Part shown: piece by piece, positions 1 through 9,262 of the stretch
How positions within the stretch are numbered: the stretch's first letter is position 1
Layout of the letters: each line of letters starts with the position of its first letter
Assembly (NCBI RefSeq): GCF_030403435.1
Contig: NZ_JAUEPH010000001.1
Location: forward strand, 62,001-126,000
Source: Algoriphagus sediminis
GTDB taxonomy: Bacteria; Bacteroidota; Bacteroidia; Cytophagales; Cyclobacteriaceae
Reading direction: 5' to 3'
Length of the DNA stretch: 64,000 bases
Notes under the pieces: generated by a model
What the model saw: only the letters and a program-made list of their open reading frames with translations
What the model was told of the DNA's origin: nothing
Database searches by the model: none
Translations under genes and position numbers: made by a program

Positions 1-35
1 AGAGATGCTTCTTGCAAGCCCAACCATATTTAACA

Positions 36-416
36 ATGGACAGCACTAAGAGAATATTAGTAGGCGAGGATAGCTCGGTTATCATAAATTTGACCAAGAG
101 TGTTCTTTCTTTCGAAAATTATGAAATCAAGTCAGCAAAAGATGGAACCCAGGTTTTGGATCTCCTACAGAATGAGGATTTTGATTTAGTTTTGATGGAT
201 ATTTCAATGCCCAAAATGGATGGAATAGAATGTACAAAGGCTATTAGAAACCTTCCTGACCAAGCAAAAGCATCCATTCCAATTATTGCGATTACAGGTA
301 ATCTTAAAAACTTCACCAAAGAGCAATATAAGACGATGGGATTTACTGATTTTCTTCAAAAACCATTAAATTATGACTTGCTTTTGGCAACCGTGAAGAA
401 GATCATAAATAAGTAG
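36..416 (+). CDS. Single-domain response regulator (CheY-like receiver)
   Basis: Stand-alone receiver domain of about 126 residues, with no output domain. The acidic pair follows the first strand (VGEDSS), the phospho-acceptor Asp lies in LMDISMPKMDG, the Thr in ITGN and the conserved Lys in LQKPL. It would carry phosphate from a histidine kinase to a partner by protein contact. The ATG at 36 is preferred over an in-frame TTG at 12, because the eight extra residues precede the first beta strand and look unstructured. Its TAG stop directly abuts the next ATG, suggesting translational coupling with the small downstream gene. The cognate kinase is not recognisable nearby. Confidence 0.85.
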   Translation: MDSTKRILVGEDSSVIINLTKSVLSFENYEIKSAKDGTQVLDLLQNEDFDLVLMDISMPKMDGIECTKAIRNLPDQAKASIPIIAITGNLKNFTKEQYKTMGFTDFLQKPLNYDLLLATVKKIINK

Positions 417-695
417 ATGACGATAAAATACACGAAGCATTTTCTTGATAAACTAGAAAACCTGTTTGCGGGGTCAGAATACGTTCTCCGCTATGAAAAA
501 GGCAACTTCAAGTCTGGCTACTGTATTTTAAAAGACACTAAAATAGTCATCATCAATAAGTACTTTCCGCTGGATGGAAAGATCAATGCCCTTATTGAAA
601 TTCTTTCAGAACTACAGCTTAACCCACAGGATTTCGCGAATAAAGCAGATCAGGATTTTCTGGAAAAACTAGGACAAACCACGCTTAAATTTTGA
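417..695 (+). CDS. Small conserved-looking protein of unknown function
   Basis: A 92-residue soluble protein with no signal peptide or membrane segment. I do not recognise a named family. The sequence alternates charged helices with a central beta segment (TKIVIINKYFPLDGK) and ends in an amphipathic helical region, so a small alpha/beta fold is plausible. It starts one base after the receiver gene's TAG and its TGA overlaps the TTG start of the metallo-hydrolase gene, so it sits in the middle of a tightly coupled cluster. I assign it no function. Confidence 0.7.
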   Translation: MTIKYTKHFLDKLENLFAGSEYVLRYEKGNFKSGYCILKDTKIVIINKYFPLDGKINALIEILSELQLNPQDFANKADQDFLEKLGQTTLKF

Positions 696-1456
696 AAGTA
701 ACTTTCCTCGGTACTGGTACTTCTCAAGGTGTTCCCGTGATAGGCTGTGAATGTCCTGTTTGTAAATCATTGGATTTTAGAGATAAACGAACCCGATCAT
801 CTATTTTCATTCAGGTAGAAGAATTGAATGTCGTGGTGGACACAGGGCCTGATTTCCGTATGCAAATGCTGCAAAACCAGGTAAAAAAATTGGATGCGGT
901 TCTTTTTACCCATGAGCACAAAGATCATACAGCTGGCCTGGATGATATTCGCCCATTTAATTTTAAGCAAAAGAAGGACATGCCCGTCTACGGGAGAAAG
1001 CAAGTTTTAGAGCAAATCTCCGCAGAGTTTGCCTATGTTTTCAGCCAAAAAAAATATCCCGGTGTTCCTCAGGTAAATCGTATTGAAATTGATGAAAGAC
1101 CGTTCAAGATAGACGGTGTAGAGATTGTGCCTTTGCCAGTTTGGCACTATAAGCTTCCAGTCCTCGGTTTTAGAATAAAGGATTTCGCTTATATCACAGA
1201 TGCCAACTCTATTCCTGAGGAGACTTTCGAAAAATTAAAAGGAGTCAAAGTTTTGGTGCTAAATGCATTGCAAAAAACACCGCATATTTCACATTTTACT
1301 CTAGAGGAGGCTGTAGAAGTTGCAAGAAGAGTCAAAGCTGAAAACACCTATTTTACTCACATTTCTCATAAGTTAGGGGAACATGCTGAAATAGATGAAT
1401 CACTCGAAAACGGTATCTCTTTGGCTTATGATGGTCTGGTCCTAAATTTGGACTGA
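692..1456 (+). CDS. MBL-fold metallo-hydrolase, PhnP-like
   Basis: A 254-residue metallo-beta-lactamase-fold hydrolase of the PhnP/phosphoribosyl cyclic phosphodiesterase type. The N-terminal LGTGTSQGVP glycine motif, an early CxCPVC cysteine cluster, the metal-binding HEHKDH motif in FTHEHKDHTAG, a later HY/HISH pair and Asp in YITDA are all visible. Family members hydrolyse cyclic phosphodiesters; the substrate here cannot be told from sequence. The TTG at 692 is taken as start because the first beta strand (KVTFLGTG) begins right after it and no ATG is available. The stop overlaps the next gene's ATG (ATGA), indicating coupling to the NFACT gene. Confidence 0.85.
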   Translation: MKVTFLGTGTSQGVPVIGCECPVCKSLDFRDKRTRSSIFIQVEELNVVVDTGPDFRMQMLQNQVKKLDAVLFTHEHKDHTAGLDDIRPFNFKQKKDMPVYGRKQVLEQISAEFAYVFSQKKYPGVPQVNRIEIDERPFKIDGVEIVPLPVWHYKLPVLGFRIKDFAYITDANSIPEETFEKLKGVKVLVLNALQKTPHISHFTLEEAVEVARRVKAENTYFTHISHKLGEHAEIDESLENGISLAYDGLVLNLD

Positions 1457-3027
1457 TGCACCTGAATTATCACTACTTAAAATTTCTTTGTCCTGCCTTA
1501 GAAACTCAACTTATAGGGAAGTCAATATTATCCTGCTTTTCTCATAAAGATCGGGAAATTCAATTCGAACTGAGTAGTGAATTACACCTCAAACTTTTGA
1601 TTGACCCGCCCAGAACATTTTTCTCATTTCCCGAGAAAATCAGCAGGGCAAAACAAAATAGCAAAGATATATTTCAAGCTATTTGGGGATCGAAAATCTC
1701 GGTTGTCAAGGTTATACCAAATGATCGATCCTTCTTTTTGAAGACAGAATCAGGTCACTTGGTTCTATTTAAACTTCATGGAAACAGAAGCAACTGTCTC
1801 CTTTTTTCACCTTCTGAGGATTTACCGATTGAAATTTTTATCAGGAAATTCAAAGATGATTTAAATCTCAAGGTTTCAGATTTAAAAAAAGAGCTTGATT
1901 TAACTTTTGAAAACTTCGAAAAACTTGATGGAAATGCCTCCCGATTTATCCCAACTCTGGGTAAAATTCCAAGGGATTGGCTGAAGGAAAGAGGTTACCC
2001 AGAATCCGATCTGGAAAAAAAATGGATGCTCCTGGAAGAGCTAAGGGATATATTGGATACACCCCATTATCGTATCATCAAGCAAGGTCATTCCTATGAA
2101 TTGAGTCTGCTTCCTCACCCGGATGAAATTACCGTCAAAGAGTTTGGTGATCCTATCCAAGCAGCCAATGAATTATTCTACTACGGAGTAATTCGGTCTC
2201 AATTTGAACAGGGCAAAGCTCGACTTGTCAAAGAGCAAAATGATCAGATCAAGAGAACCCGAAGTTTTATAGAAAAAGCTAAAGCGAATCTAGAGACATT
2301 AAAATCCAGCCCTCCTCCATCCCAACTTGCCGATGTTATCATGGCCAATTTGCATCAATTTAAAAATGGAGAAGCTAGGATTTATGATTTCTATACTCAA
2401 GAAGAAAGGACTATAAGCATTCCTGCCAACCAAACTCCTCAGGCTTATGCAGAAAAGCTTTATAAAAAGAAAAAAACCAGGAAATTAGAATGGGAACAAC
2501 TAGAAAAAAACATAAAGCATAAACAGAAATCTCTTGAGGCTTCGGAAATCATTCTTGAAGAATTGCAAACCGTAAAAGACTATAGAACCCTTAAGAAATT
2601 CATTAAGTCAAAAGACATCAATCCCAAAGGAAAGAGAGATGTTGAAATGCTTCCTTTCAAAGAGTTTACTTATAAGGGCTACCCCATATGGGTCGGTAAA
2701 TCTGCAAAGGCAAATGACGAAATGCTACGGAAATACTCGAAAAAGAATGACTATTGGTTACATGCCAGAAATGTGGCAGGCTCACATGTCGTCATAAAAT
2801 GGCAAGGAATGGCAGAGCCAAAAGATGATATTTTAGAAACAGCAGGTTCTTTAGCCGCTCACTATTCTAAGGCAAAATCACAACCTCTGGCTCCTGTTAT
2901 TTTCACTCAGGTGAAGTTTGTAAGGAAAGTAAAAGGAAGCCCAGCTGGCTCAGTGGCCGTAGATAAGGAGACGGTGATAATGGTAGAACCAAAAAGCCCA
3001 GAGGTCCTATTTGGGAAATCTAATTAG
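1456..3027 (+). CDS. NFACT-family protein, RqcH/Rqc2 homologue
   Basis: A 523-residue NFACT protein. The N-terminal NFACT-N region includes an Asp-Arg pair at residues 90-91 that may be the conserved DR motif. A charged coiled-coil stretch follows at about residues 250-385, and the C-terminal NFACT-R (DUF814) domain has WLHARNVAGSHVVIK at about 430-445. In Bacillus, RqcH binds stalled 50S subunits and recruits tRNA-Ala to add alanine tails that mark nascent chains for degradation. I infer the same ribosome-associated quality-control role. The gene overlaps the preceding hydrolase by one base and overlaps the convergent small gene by eight bases at its 3' end. Confidence 0.85.
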   Translation: MHLNYHYLKFLCPALETQLIGKSILSCFSHKDREIQFELSSELHLKLLIDPPRTFFSFPEKISRAKQNSKDIFQAIWGSKISVVKVIPNDRSFFLKTESGHLVLFKLHGNRSNCLLFSPSEDLPIEIFIRKFKDDLNLKVSDLKKELDLTFENFEKLDGNASRFIPTLGKIPRDWLKERGYPESDLEKKWMLLEELRDILDTPHYRIIKQGHSYELSLLPHPDEITVKEFGDPIQAANELFYYGVIRSQFEQGKARLVKEQNDQIKRTRSFIEKAKANLETLKSSPPPSQLADVIMANLHQFKNGEARIYDFYTQEERTISIPANQTPQAYAEKLYKKKKTRKLEWEQLEKNIKHKQKSLEASEIILEELQTVKDYRTLKKFIKSKDINPKGKRDVEMLPFKEFTYKGYPIWVGKSAKANDEMLRKYSKKNDYWLHARNVAGSHVVIKWQGMAEPKDDILETAGSLAAHYSKAKSQPLAPVIFTQVKFVRKVKGSPAGSVAVDKETVIMVEPKSPEVLFGKSN

Positions 3028-3385
3028 GCCCATAAACCGGTTGTCTCGGTGGCCCCACACTCAACTTTTTAAATCCCTTTATCAAAAAAACTGTACCTGT
3101 AATCCCTGTGGCACCTCCTACATAAAGAAGGGCCCTACCCACATCCGGATTATCGCCTAATAACTGACCTCCAAGGATGGTTACGCTATACCCGATAGTG
3201 GAAATAATAATCCCGGTGGTTAGATCTTTTTGAGCCTTATGCAAATTCAATTCTACCTCATACAGGTCCTGCTGAACTTGTATTATGGTTCTTTGAAGGG
3301 TATCGGTAGGGTGATAGTTCAAACTTTGGGCAAGCGAATGACTTGAACAGATCAAACTGAAAAAAAAGAGAAGAAATATTCTCAT
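3020..3385 (-). CDS. Small exported membrane protein, unknown
   Basis: A 121-residue protein with a clear signal peptide (MRIFLLFFFSLICSSHSLAQ) followed by a charged helix with heptad-like leucines (residues 30-55). Two hydrophobic segments follow (about 58-76 and 84-103), and the tail is proline-rich. I recognise no family. It is the last gene of a leftward cluster behind the LytTR regulator, 10 bases downstream of it, so it may be co-transcribed with the two-component pair. The 3' end overlaps the convergent NFACT gene by eight bases. Confidence 0.6.
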   Translation of the reverse strand: MRIFLLFFFSLICSSHSLAQSLNYHPTDTLQRTIIQVQQDLYEVELNLHKAQKDLTTGIIISTIGYSVTILGGQLLGDNPDVGRALLYVGGATGITGTVFLIKGFKKLSVGPPRQPVYGPN

Positions 3386-3395
3386 AACTGAAGGG

Positions 3396-4169
3396 TTACT
3401 GGTTAATCCAATTTTTAAAATCAGACACCTTCTCCCTCGCTACAACCAAAGCATCCTCTAAATTTGGTCCATCTATGGTAAGAGATAACCTTCCATTAGT
3501 ATAGGGTCTCATTTCCATCAGACCATCAAGGTGAATGATGACTGATCGATTGATTCGATAAAATTTAAGTGGATCTAATAGCTCCTCCACAAGCACATTA
3601 AGGTTATAATCGACAATAAATTTCTGAGTAGAACCAATCTTCATCAAATAAGTAATTCCATCCTTAGAATAAAAACATGAAATTTCCTCAGTTGGGATGA
3701 ATTTGAACTTAGAACCAAACTTAGCTAGAAATCTTTTTTTGTAATTCTTTGAAGTATAATTTCTTAAAATTTGCTCGAAAACAGAAGTATCCACTTTCGG
3801 AGTCGAAGAATCATTTCTTAATCTGTCGTACTTCGAAAATGCCTCAATTAGTCGGTCTTCATCAATTGGCTTTAGGATATAGTCTAAACAAAAATGATTA
3901 AAAGCTTCAAGTGAATAAGAATCATAAGCCGTTATAAAAATTATCGGGCAGGTTATTGAAACCCTACTTAAAGCTTCAAAAACAAGGCCGTCTGCAAGAT
4001 GAATATCACATAGCAAAAGGTCATAATTGTCATTTGAATTAATCGCATCTTCAAATTCTGCGACACTTTCAACTGTTTCAAAAATCTCAAAATGAGGAAA
4101 ATTCCTTTCCAGGATAATCTTTATTTTTTTGAGCGCTAAGGGCTCATCTTCAGCTAATAGAATCTTCAT
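3396..4169 (-). CDS. LytTR-family response regulator
   Basis: A 257-residue response regulator: receiver domain at residues 1-115 with phospho-acceptor Asp55 (LCDIHLADG), switch Thr80 and Lys100 (ILKPID). A C-terminal LytTR DNA-binding domain covers about 150-255, with KFIPTEEISCFYSKDG and FYRINRSVIIHLD typical of that fold. It binds DNA to control target genes after phosphorylation by the upstream LytS-type kinase, whose reading frame it overlaps by 20 bases. Targets are unknown; the small exported protein just downstream is one candidate by position. Confidence 0.9.
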   Translation of the reverse strand: MKILLAEDEPLALKKIKIILERNFPHFEIFETVESVAEFEDAINSNDNYDLLLCDIHLADGLVFEALSRVSITCPIIFITAYDSYSLEAFNHFCLDYILKPIDEDRLIEAFSKYDRLRNDSSTPKVDTSVFEQILRNYTSKNYKKRFLAKFGSKFKFIPTEEISCFYSKDGITYLMKIGSTQKFIVDYNLNVLVEELLDPLKFYRINRSVIIHLDGLMEMRPYTNGRLSLTIDGPNLEDALVVAREKVSDFKNWINQ

Positions 4170-5199
4170 GTTGGTGAATCAAAGGGATTAGGACCTGAAA
4201 AGAATCATCGAGATCATTCACTATGACTTCGCGATTTAAAAACGCATATCTCTCAATTATGTTTTTAAGTCCAATACCCATGGATTCTTCAACCACATTT
4301 TTTTTCTGTTTTTCATTCCAAACAGAAATTGATTCTCCCACCTTTCCAACCACCACTTTTAGTGGCTTTTTGGAAGTGAAAAAATTGTGCTTTACAATGT
4401 TCTCAATAAGAAGCTGAAGTACAACAGGAGCTATAAATACTTCATTTTTTTTGTCAAAATCTTCTAATTCAATATCTAAGGAATCTCCAAAACGAACATC
4501 CAATAAATCCAGATAAGAATTTAAAAAATTCATTTCCTGATGAAGCGAGACCAGTTCATTTGAATTATTTTGGAGTACATATCTATAAATCTTTGAGAGA
4601 TTCTGTAAGTATTTTTCAGCAGCTTTGACGTCAGAGCTTATCAGCTCGGACAAGGCATTAAGGTTATTAAAAAAGAAATGCGGGTTTAATTGAGCATTCA
4701 GCGAACCCACCTGAGCTCGGATAGTCTCAGTTTTTAACTTTTCCGTTTCGATTTGTTTTTGCTGAAAGCGATTATTAAAAAAAACTATTGCGTTCACGCA
4801 ATTCAAAAATAGGTTTATCCTAAATGCAAATCCTCCAGTAAGTAGTAGGTTTTTCCCTACAAAACTGTATGCTCCACCAAGTGTAATCCCGCTAATAGCT
4901 ACTGAACCCATAGCTACTATTCCCGCCAAGGCAAAGCTTGCTATAAACTGTATTAGTAAAGGGTGAAATTTGGTATATAAGGGTAATAGCTTTCGCTCAA
5001 TTAAAAAATTACCGAACCATATGGAATAACTTATTCCGAGTATTACAAAAAATATTGACTGGTTTGAGGCCTCGACCTGATAAAGTCTGTCACCTTCAAG
5101 TATTACGATGTTGAGGAAGGAATAAATACCAAGTAAGCCCGCAAACAACCAATTGAACCTATGTCCAAATATTCCAACTGTAGTATCCCTAATTTGCAT
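4150..5199 (-). CDS. LytS-type sensor histidine kinase
   Basis: Membrane sensor kinase of the His_kinase (PF06580) class. Four hydrophobic segments occupy roughly the first 140 residues. The phospho-acceptor His follows in LNAQLNPHFFFNNLN, then comes a HATPase region with the N-box IVKHN and MGIGLKNI. It should phosphorylate the LytTR regulator, whose gene overlaps its 3' end by 20 bases. An in-frame GTG at 5220 would add seven residues; I prefer the ATG at 5199, but the choice is open. A terminator for the preceding fasciclin gene lies just upstream, so the pair must have its own promoter or depend on readthrough; I see no clear promoter. Confidence 0.85.
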   Translation of the reverse strand: MQIRDTTVGIFGHRFNWLFAGLLGIYSFLNIVILEGDRLYQVEASNQSIFFVILGISYSIWFGNFLIERKLLPLYTKFHPLLIQFIASFALAGIVAMGSVAISGITLGGAYSFVGKNLLLTGGFAFRINLFLNCVNAIVFFNNRFQQKQIETEKLKTETIRAQVGSLNAQLNPHFFFNNLNALSELISSDVKAAEKYLQNLSKIYRYVLQNNSNELVSLHQEMNFLNSYLDLLDVRFGDSLDIELEDFDKKNEVFIAPVVLQLLIENIVKHNFFTSKKPLKVVVGKVGESISVWNEKQKKNVVEESMGIGLKNIIERYAFLNREVIVNDLDDSFQVLIPLIHQHEDSIS

Positions 5200-5224
5200 A
5201 CCCTTCTCCGTTTCCTCCACAAGG

Positions 5225-5264
5225 TTTTAAAAAAGAATCAAGGATGGTCTCCCATCCCTGATTC
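5225..5264 (-). terminator. Intrinsic terminator of the fasciclin gene
   Basis: Thirteen-base arms (5235-5247 and 5252-5264) pair with one mismatch around a TCTC loop. On the minus strand the hairpin is followed by a run of six T and then AAAA. It lies 15 bases past the fasciclin stop and directly in front of the LytS gene. Confidence 0.8.
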
Positions 5265-5278
5265 ATAACAATTCACTT

Positions 5279-7491
5279 TTATAGAGTTGGCAATACCACT
5301 CCATCGATTACGTGAACGACACCATTTTCGATAGCCACATCAGGAACAATTACATTGTATGTACTTCCTGCACTATCAGTTACGGTAACATTTGCTCCAT
5401 TTCTGGTTACGGTCAACATCTCACCAGCAAGGGTTGGAACCATTTGCTCTCCATCCGCAAGATCGAAAGAGAAGGCAGTGGCTGGTACCACGTGGTATCC
5501 AAGAACTTTAACTACCGCCTCAGCTCCGAGTAGATCGATTAGCTCTTCAAGAGATCCTACACCCAGGGTAGTCAAAAGATCACCAAATGCGTCATTAGTT
5601 GGAGCGAACACAGTCATCGCCTCCTGATCCAATAATGTTTGACCAAGCCCAGCGGCAGTTACTGCATCTATAAGAATGGTCAAATTAGCCGCTGTAGCTG
5701 CTTCTACCACATTCGGTAGATCAATAGTTGGTAAAAGAACACCGTCGATTACATGTACTACTCCGTTTTCGATGGCAACATCAGCTGCAACAACATTTAC
5801 CGTGTTTCCAAGAGCATCGGTTACAGTCACATTGCCGCCACTAGATTCTACAGTAATGTCCTGGCCATTCAAGGTTGTAAATGTATTTGAAGAACCTAGA
5901 TCACCAGAGAATGCAACCGCTGGAACTACATGGAAACCAAGCACGGATTGCAGATTTTCAATTCCTCCAATTCTTGCTACAAGCTCATTAAGGTTGCTAG
6001 CATTGAAGGCTTCTAAAGCTGCTCCGAAAGCATCATTGGTTGGTGCAAACACCGTGATAGCTTCAGCATCTAATAACGTTTGACCCAAACCAGCTGCTGT
6101 TACTGCATCCAAAAGAATGGTAAGACCAGCATCAGTTGCGGCTTCTACAATATTTGGTAACTCAAGGTTTGGTAGGAGTACTCTATCAATTACGTGTACT
6201 ACACCATTTTCTATTGGAACATTTGCTGCTACTACGTTTGCTGTATTTCCAAGAGCATCAGTAACAGTAACACTTCCACCATTGGCCATTACAGTGATAT
6301 CCTGTCCGTTCAAAGTGGTGAAGGTATTCATAGGTTCAAGATCCGTAGAGAACGCTACCGCTGGCACCACGTGGAAACCTAATACAGATTGCAAATTCTC
6401 AATTCCACCTATTTTAGCAACAAGTTCATCCAAGCTGTTTGCATTGTAAGCTGCTAAAGCGTCAGCAAAAGCATCGTTGGTTGGAGCGAATACTGTGATA
6501 GCATCAGCATCTAGCAAGGTTTGGCCCAAACCAGCAGCGGTTACAGCATCTATCAGAGTGGTAAGACCTGCTTCTGTTGCAGCTTCTACAATATTTGGGA
6601 ACATCAAATCAGGGAGCATCATACCGTTGATTACATGCACAACACCGTTTTCAATTTCGATGTCAGCAGCAACCACCTGGGCAGTTCTACCGAGTGCGTC
6701 CGTAACTTCTACAGTTCCACCTGCTACCTCTACGGTAATATTCTGTCCAGACAAAGTGGTGAATGAGTTGCTAGGCTCAAGATCAGTTGAAAAAGCAACT
6801 GCAGGAACCACATGGAAGCCAAGCACAGTCTCAAGATTTTCTACTCCACCTATTTTTGTCACAAGTTCATTCAAGTCAGCTGCACCAAATACTTCAAGTG
6901 CGGCTGCGAAAGCTTCATTAGTCGGCGCAAAAACAGTTATTGCGTCAGCACCTAGTAGTGCTTCAGGCAATCCATCCACTGCAGATACAGCATCAATTAA
7001 AGTAGTCAAACCTGCATCAGTTGCAGCTTCAACAAGAGTTGGCTTTGGTAAATCTAATTCAGGTAAAAGAACACGATCAATCACATGCACAACACCATTC
7101 TCAATCTCTACGTCAGCTTGGATCACACGTGCTGTATTTCCAGCAGCATCTACAACTGTTACGATGCCAGGCGCGGAATTAACTGTAAGCTGCTGCCCTG
7201 AAACAGTGGTAAATACGTTTGTTTCATTCAAGTTTTGTGAAAAAGCAACAGCTGGCACGACATGAAAACCAAGAACAGTCTGTAGGTTAGAAGCACCACC
7301 TAATTTATCTACCAAATCGTTTAGATCAGTGGCATCAAAGGCTTCCAAAGCAGCTGCAAAAGCATCATTGGTAGGGGCAAATACGGTAATGGCTTGCTGG
7401 TCTTGAAGAGTAGCTTCTAACCCTGGTATTGCTCTAACTGCTGCAACAAGGGTGGTTAAGCCAGCGTCTTCAGCTGCTTCCATTAAGGTCG
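5279..7491 (-). repeat. Five tandem FAS1-coding repeats
   Basis: The coding sequence consists of five consecutive units of about 430-450 bases, each encoding one FAS1 domain of about 143-150 residues. The motif TVFAPTN recurs at residues 67, 217, 364, 511 and 658 of the protein, and IENGVVHVI recurs at the end of every unit. The middle units are the most alike. Confidence 0.85.
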
Positions 7492-7585
7492 GAGAAGGAA
7501 TAGGGCCTTGATAATCCTCGCTCTCACAAGAAATGGCTCCTATTAAAAATAGTCCTAAGACTAAAAAGGATAGTAATTTTTTCAT
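5279..7585 (-). CDS. Five-domain fasciclin (FAS1) lipoprotein
   Basis: A 768-residue lipoprotein: signal peptide with lipobox GAIS-C and the lipidated Cys at residue 20. Five tandem FAS1 domains follow at about 32-176, 182-326, 331-474, 477-620 and 625-768. Each carries a TVFAPTNDAF-type H1 motif, a GFHVVPA segment and an IENGVVHVID H2 motif. FAS1 domains mediate cell-surface adhesion and polymer binding in bacteria; the ligand is unknown. Domains 3 and 4 are nearly identical, as are parts of 2, pointing to recent duplication or gene conversion. The gene stands alone with its own terminator. Confidence 0.9.
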   Translation of the reverse strand: MKKLLSFLVLGLFLIGAISCESEDYQGPIPSPTLMEAAEDAGLTTLVAAVRAIPGLEATLQDQQAITVFAPTNDAFAAALEAFDATDLNDLVDKLGGASNLQTVLGFHVVPAVAFSQNLNETNVFTTVSGQQLTVNSAPGIVTVVDAAGNTARVIQADVEIENGVVHVIDRVLLPELDLPKPTLVEAATDAGLTTLIDAVSAVDGLPEALLGADAITVFAPTNEAFAAALEVFGAADLNELVTKIGGVENLETVLGFHVVPAVAFSTDLEPSNSFTTLSGQNITVEVAGGTVEVTDALGRTAQVVAADIEIENGVVHVINGMMLPDLMFPNIVEAATEAGLTTLIDAVTAAGLGQTLLDADAITVFAPTNDAFADALAAYNANSLDELVAKIGGIENLQSVLGFHVVPAVAFSTDLEPMNTFTTLNGQDITVMANGGSVTVTDALGNTANVVAANVPIENGVVHVIDRVLLPNLELPNIVEAATDAGLTILLDAVTAAGLGQTLLDAEAITVFAPTNDAFGAALEAFNASNLNELVARIGGIENLQSVLGFHVVPAVAFSGDLGSSNTFTTLNGQDITVESSGGNVTVTDALGNTVNVVAADVAIENGVVHVIDGVLLPTIDLPNVVEAATAANLTILIDAVTAAGLGQTLLDQEAMTVFAPTNDAFGDLLTTLGVGSLEELIDLLGAEAVVKVLGYHVVPATAFSFDLADGEQMVPTLAGEMLTVTRNGANVTVTDSAGSTYNVIVPDVAIENGVVHVIDGVVLPTL

Positions 7586-7778
7586 CGGTGTCTATTGTTT
7601 AGTTTGATGTATAAACATAGATTAAGAACTTTTGATACCATTTTCCTTTTCAACCGTCTAGATTCCCAGTTGAACTGTCCTTAAAAACCAATGAACTGCG
7701 GGAGCCCCAGTATCAATTTCCTGATCGAGTTTGATTTCGAGAATGATTTATCTAAAAAGATATTTTAGGTTTGGGCAT

Positions 7779-7802
7779 AAAAAAACCTCCCAATTGGGAG
7801 GT
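7779..7802 (-). terminator. Intrinsic terminator of pyk
   Basis: Perfect palindrome ACCTCCCAATTGGGAGGT at 7785-7802. On the minus strand it is followed by seven T (A-run at 7779-7785), 22 bases beyond the pyk stop. Confidence 0.85.
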
Positions 7803-7823
7803 CCATAAATCTATCGATAATAA

Positions 7824-9254
7824 CTACTTCACAATGTGGATTTTCAGCATGTTTGTTCTTCCCTTTTCCTTAAGGGGCATACTGGCCGTATTGATAATTA
7901 CATCACCACTATTTACATGCCCATCTAATTTGAGTGTATTTTCTATATCATCAAAAGTGGCATCCGTACTTACCTGACTGGTGTAAAGATAAGTTCTAAC
8001 ACCCCAAACCAGGCTCATCTGCGTAAGGAGTTTTGGGTTTTGGGTAAACACAAAAATATCAGCAAGAGGCCTGTGTGAAGCGATTCTGAATCCTGTAAAA
8101 CCTGAAGAGGTAATTCCTACAATGGCTTTGGCCTTAACATTTCTGGATAACCTAGACGCCATCAAAATGAGATTATTGCTTAAAAATGTCTCATCTGTTT
8201 CTGGGATTTTATAGAGATGATTGTAAATCTCCGCGTTTTCTTCAAGGTAAGAAATGATGCTTGTCATGGCTTTTACTGCATTCACGGGATAATTCCCAGA
8301 AGCAGTTTCGGCTGAAAGCATGACCGCATCCGCACCATCTAAAACGGCATTAGCCACGTCGTTGGTTTCAGCTCTTGTCGGCCTTGGATTTGAGATCATG
8401 CTTTCCATCATTTGCGTAGCAATAATCACGGGCTTGCAAGCTAGCTTACACTTCTCCACCATTTTTTTCTGCCAAAGAGGAACTATCTCCTGTGGAACTT
8501 CTACTCCAAGATCACCTCTGGCTACCATAATCGCATCAGTAGCTTCAATAATGTCATCAATATTCTCAAGAGCCTCAGGCTTCTCAATTTTAGCTACAAT
8601 CTTACAATCCTTTCCAGCCTTATTTATCCTTTCTCTTAAATCCAGAATATCATCAGCAGATCTAACAAATGACAAGGCAATCCAATCCACATCCTGGGAT
8701 AAGCCGAACTCAAGGTCCTTTAAATCTTTTTCGGTTAGAGAAGGTGCACTGACTTTCGTGTTTGGAAGATTGATTCCCTTTCTGGATTTCAAAATACCAC
8801 CATGAATGACAGTACAGTTCACGTTTTTCCCATCTGTATCTATCACTGAAAGCTCGAGGTTTCCATCATCAATTAGTATTCGGTCCCCTGGTGATACATC
8901 CTGAGGAAGATTTTGGTAAACAGTGCTAACTAGGTTACTCGTACCCAAAACTTCTTCATTTGTGATGGTGATTTTTTGTCCTGGCGCAATCTCTACTCCA
9001 TTATCCTTTACCTCTCCTACTCGAATTTTAGGACCTTGTAAATCTTGAAGAATTCCAAGGTGCAGACCGTGCTCCTCATTTATTTTTCGGATAAAACCAA
9101 TGACCTCTTCATGAATATCATGAGTTCCGTGAGAAAAGTTCAGTCTAAAAACATCTGCTCCTGCCACAGCTAGATTTTTGATAACCTCCATGTTGTTTGA
9201 GGCAGGACCAATGGTGGCTAGAATTTTGGTTTTATTGAAAATGATGGGGTTCAT
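7824..9254 (-). CDS. pyk: Pyruvate kinase
   Basis: A 476-residue pyruvate kinase, full length for the family. It makes pyruvate and ATP from phosphoenolpyruvate and ADP, the last step of glycolysis. The N-terminus TKILATIGPAS, the active-site stretch KIEKPEALENIDDI with the following MVARGDLGVEVP, and the C-terminal allosteric-domain ITSSGFT are all present. It lies eight bases downstream of the IPExxxVDY gene in the same direction and is followed by a strong terminator, so the two probably form one transcript. The linkage to acpP on the other side of a divergent promoter region matches other Bacteroidota genomes, as I recall them. Confidence 0.95.
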   Translation of the reverse strand: MNPIIFNKTKILATIGPASNNMEVIKNLAVAGADVFRLNFSHGTHDIHEEVIGFIRKINEEHGLHLGILQDLQGPKIRVGEVKDNGVEIAPGQKITITNEEVLGTSNLVSTVYQNLPQDVSPGDRILIDDGNLELSVIDTDGKNVNCTVIHGGILKSRKGINLPNTKVSAPSLTEKDLKDLEFGLSQDVDWIALSFVRSADDILDLRERINKAGKDCKIVAKIEKPEALENIDDIIEATDAIMVARGDLGVEVPQEIVPLWQKKMVEKCKLACKPVIIATQMMESMISNPRPTRAETNDVANAVLDGADAVMLSAETASGNYPVNAVKAMTSIISYLEENAEIYNHLYKIPETDETFLSNNLILMASRLSRNVKAKAIVGITSSGFTGFRIASHRPLADIFVFTQNPKLLTQMSLVWGVRTYLYTSQVSTDATFDDIENTLKLDGHVNSGDVIINTASMPLKEKGRTNMLKIHIVK

Positions 9255-9262
9255 AGGTAATT

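Noticed and set aside
6477-7265. Long open frame (262 codons) on the plus strand opposite the fasciclin gene
   Set aside because: It lies wholly inside the fasciclin gene on the opposite strand, has the regular repeat pattern that the repeated FAS1 units impose, and has no homology signature. It is a shadow of the repeats.
7600-7770. tRNA-like GTTCAACT stretch between the fasciclin gene and pyk
   Set aside because: No acceptor stem or cloverleaf can be drawn; the bases are ordinary intergenic sequence.
8320-8805. Open frame opposite pyk
   Set aside because: Antisense to the well-supported pyruvate kinase gene, with no domain and no start context.
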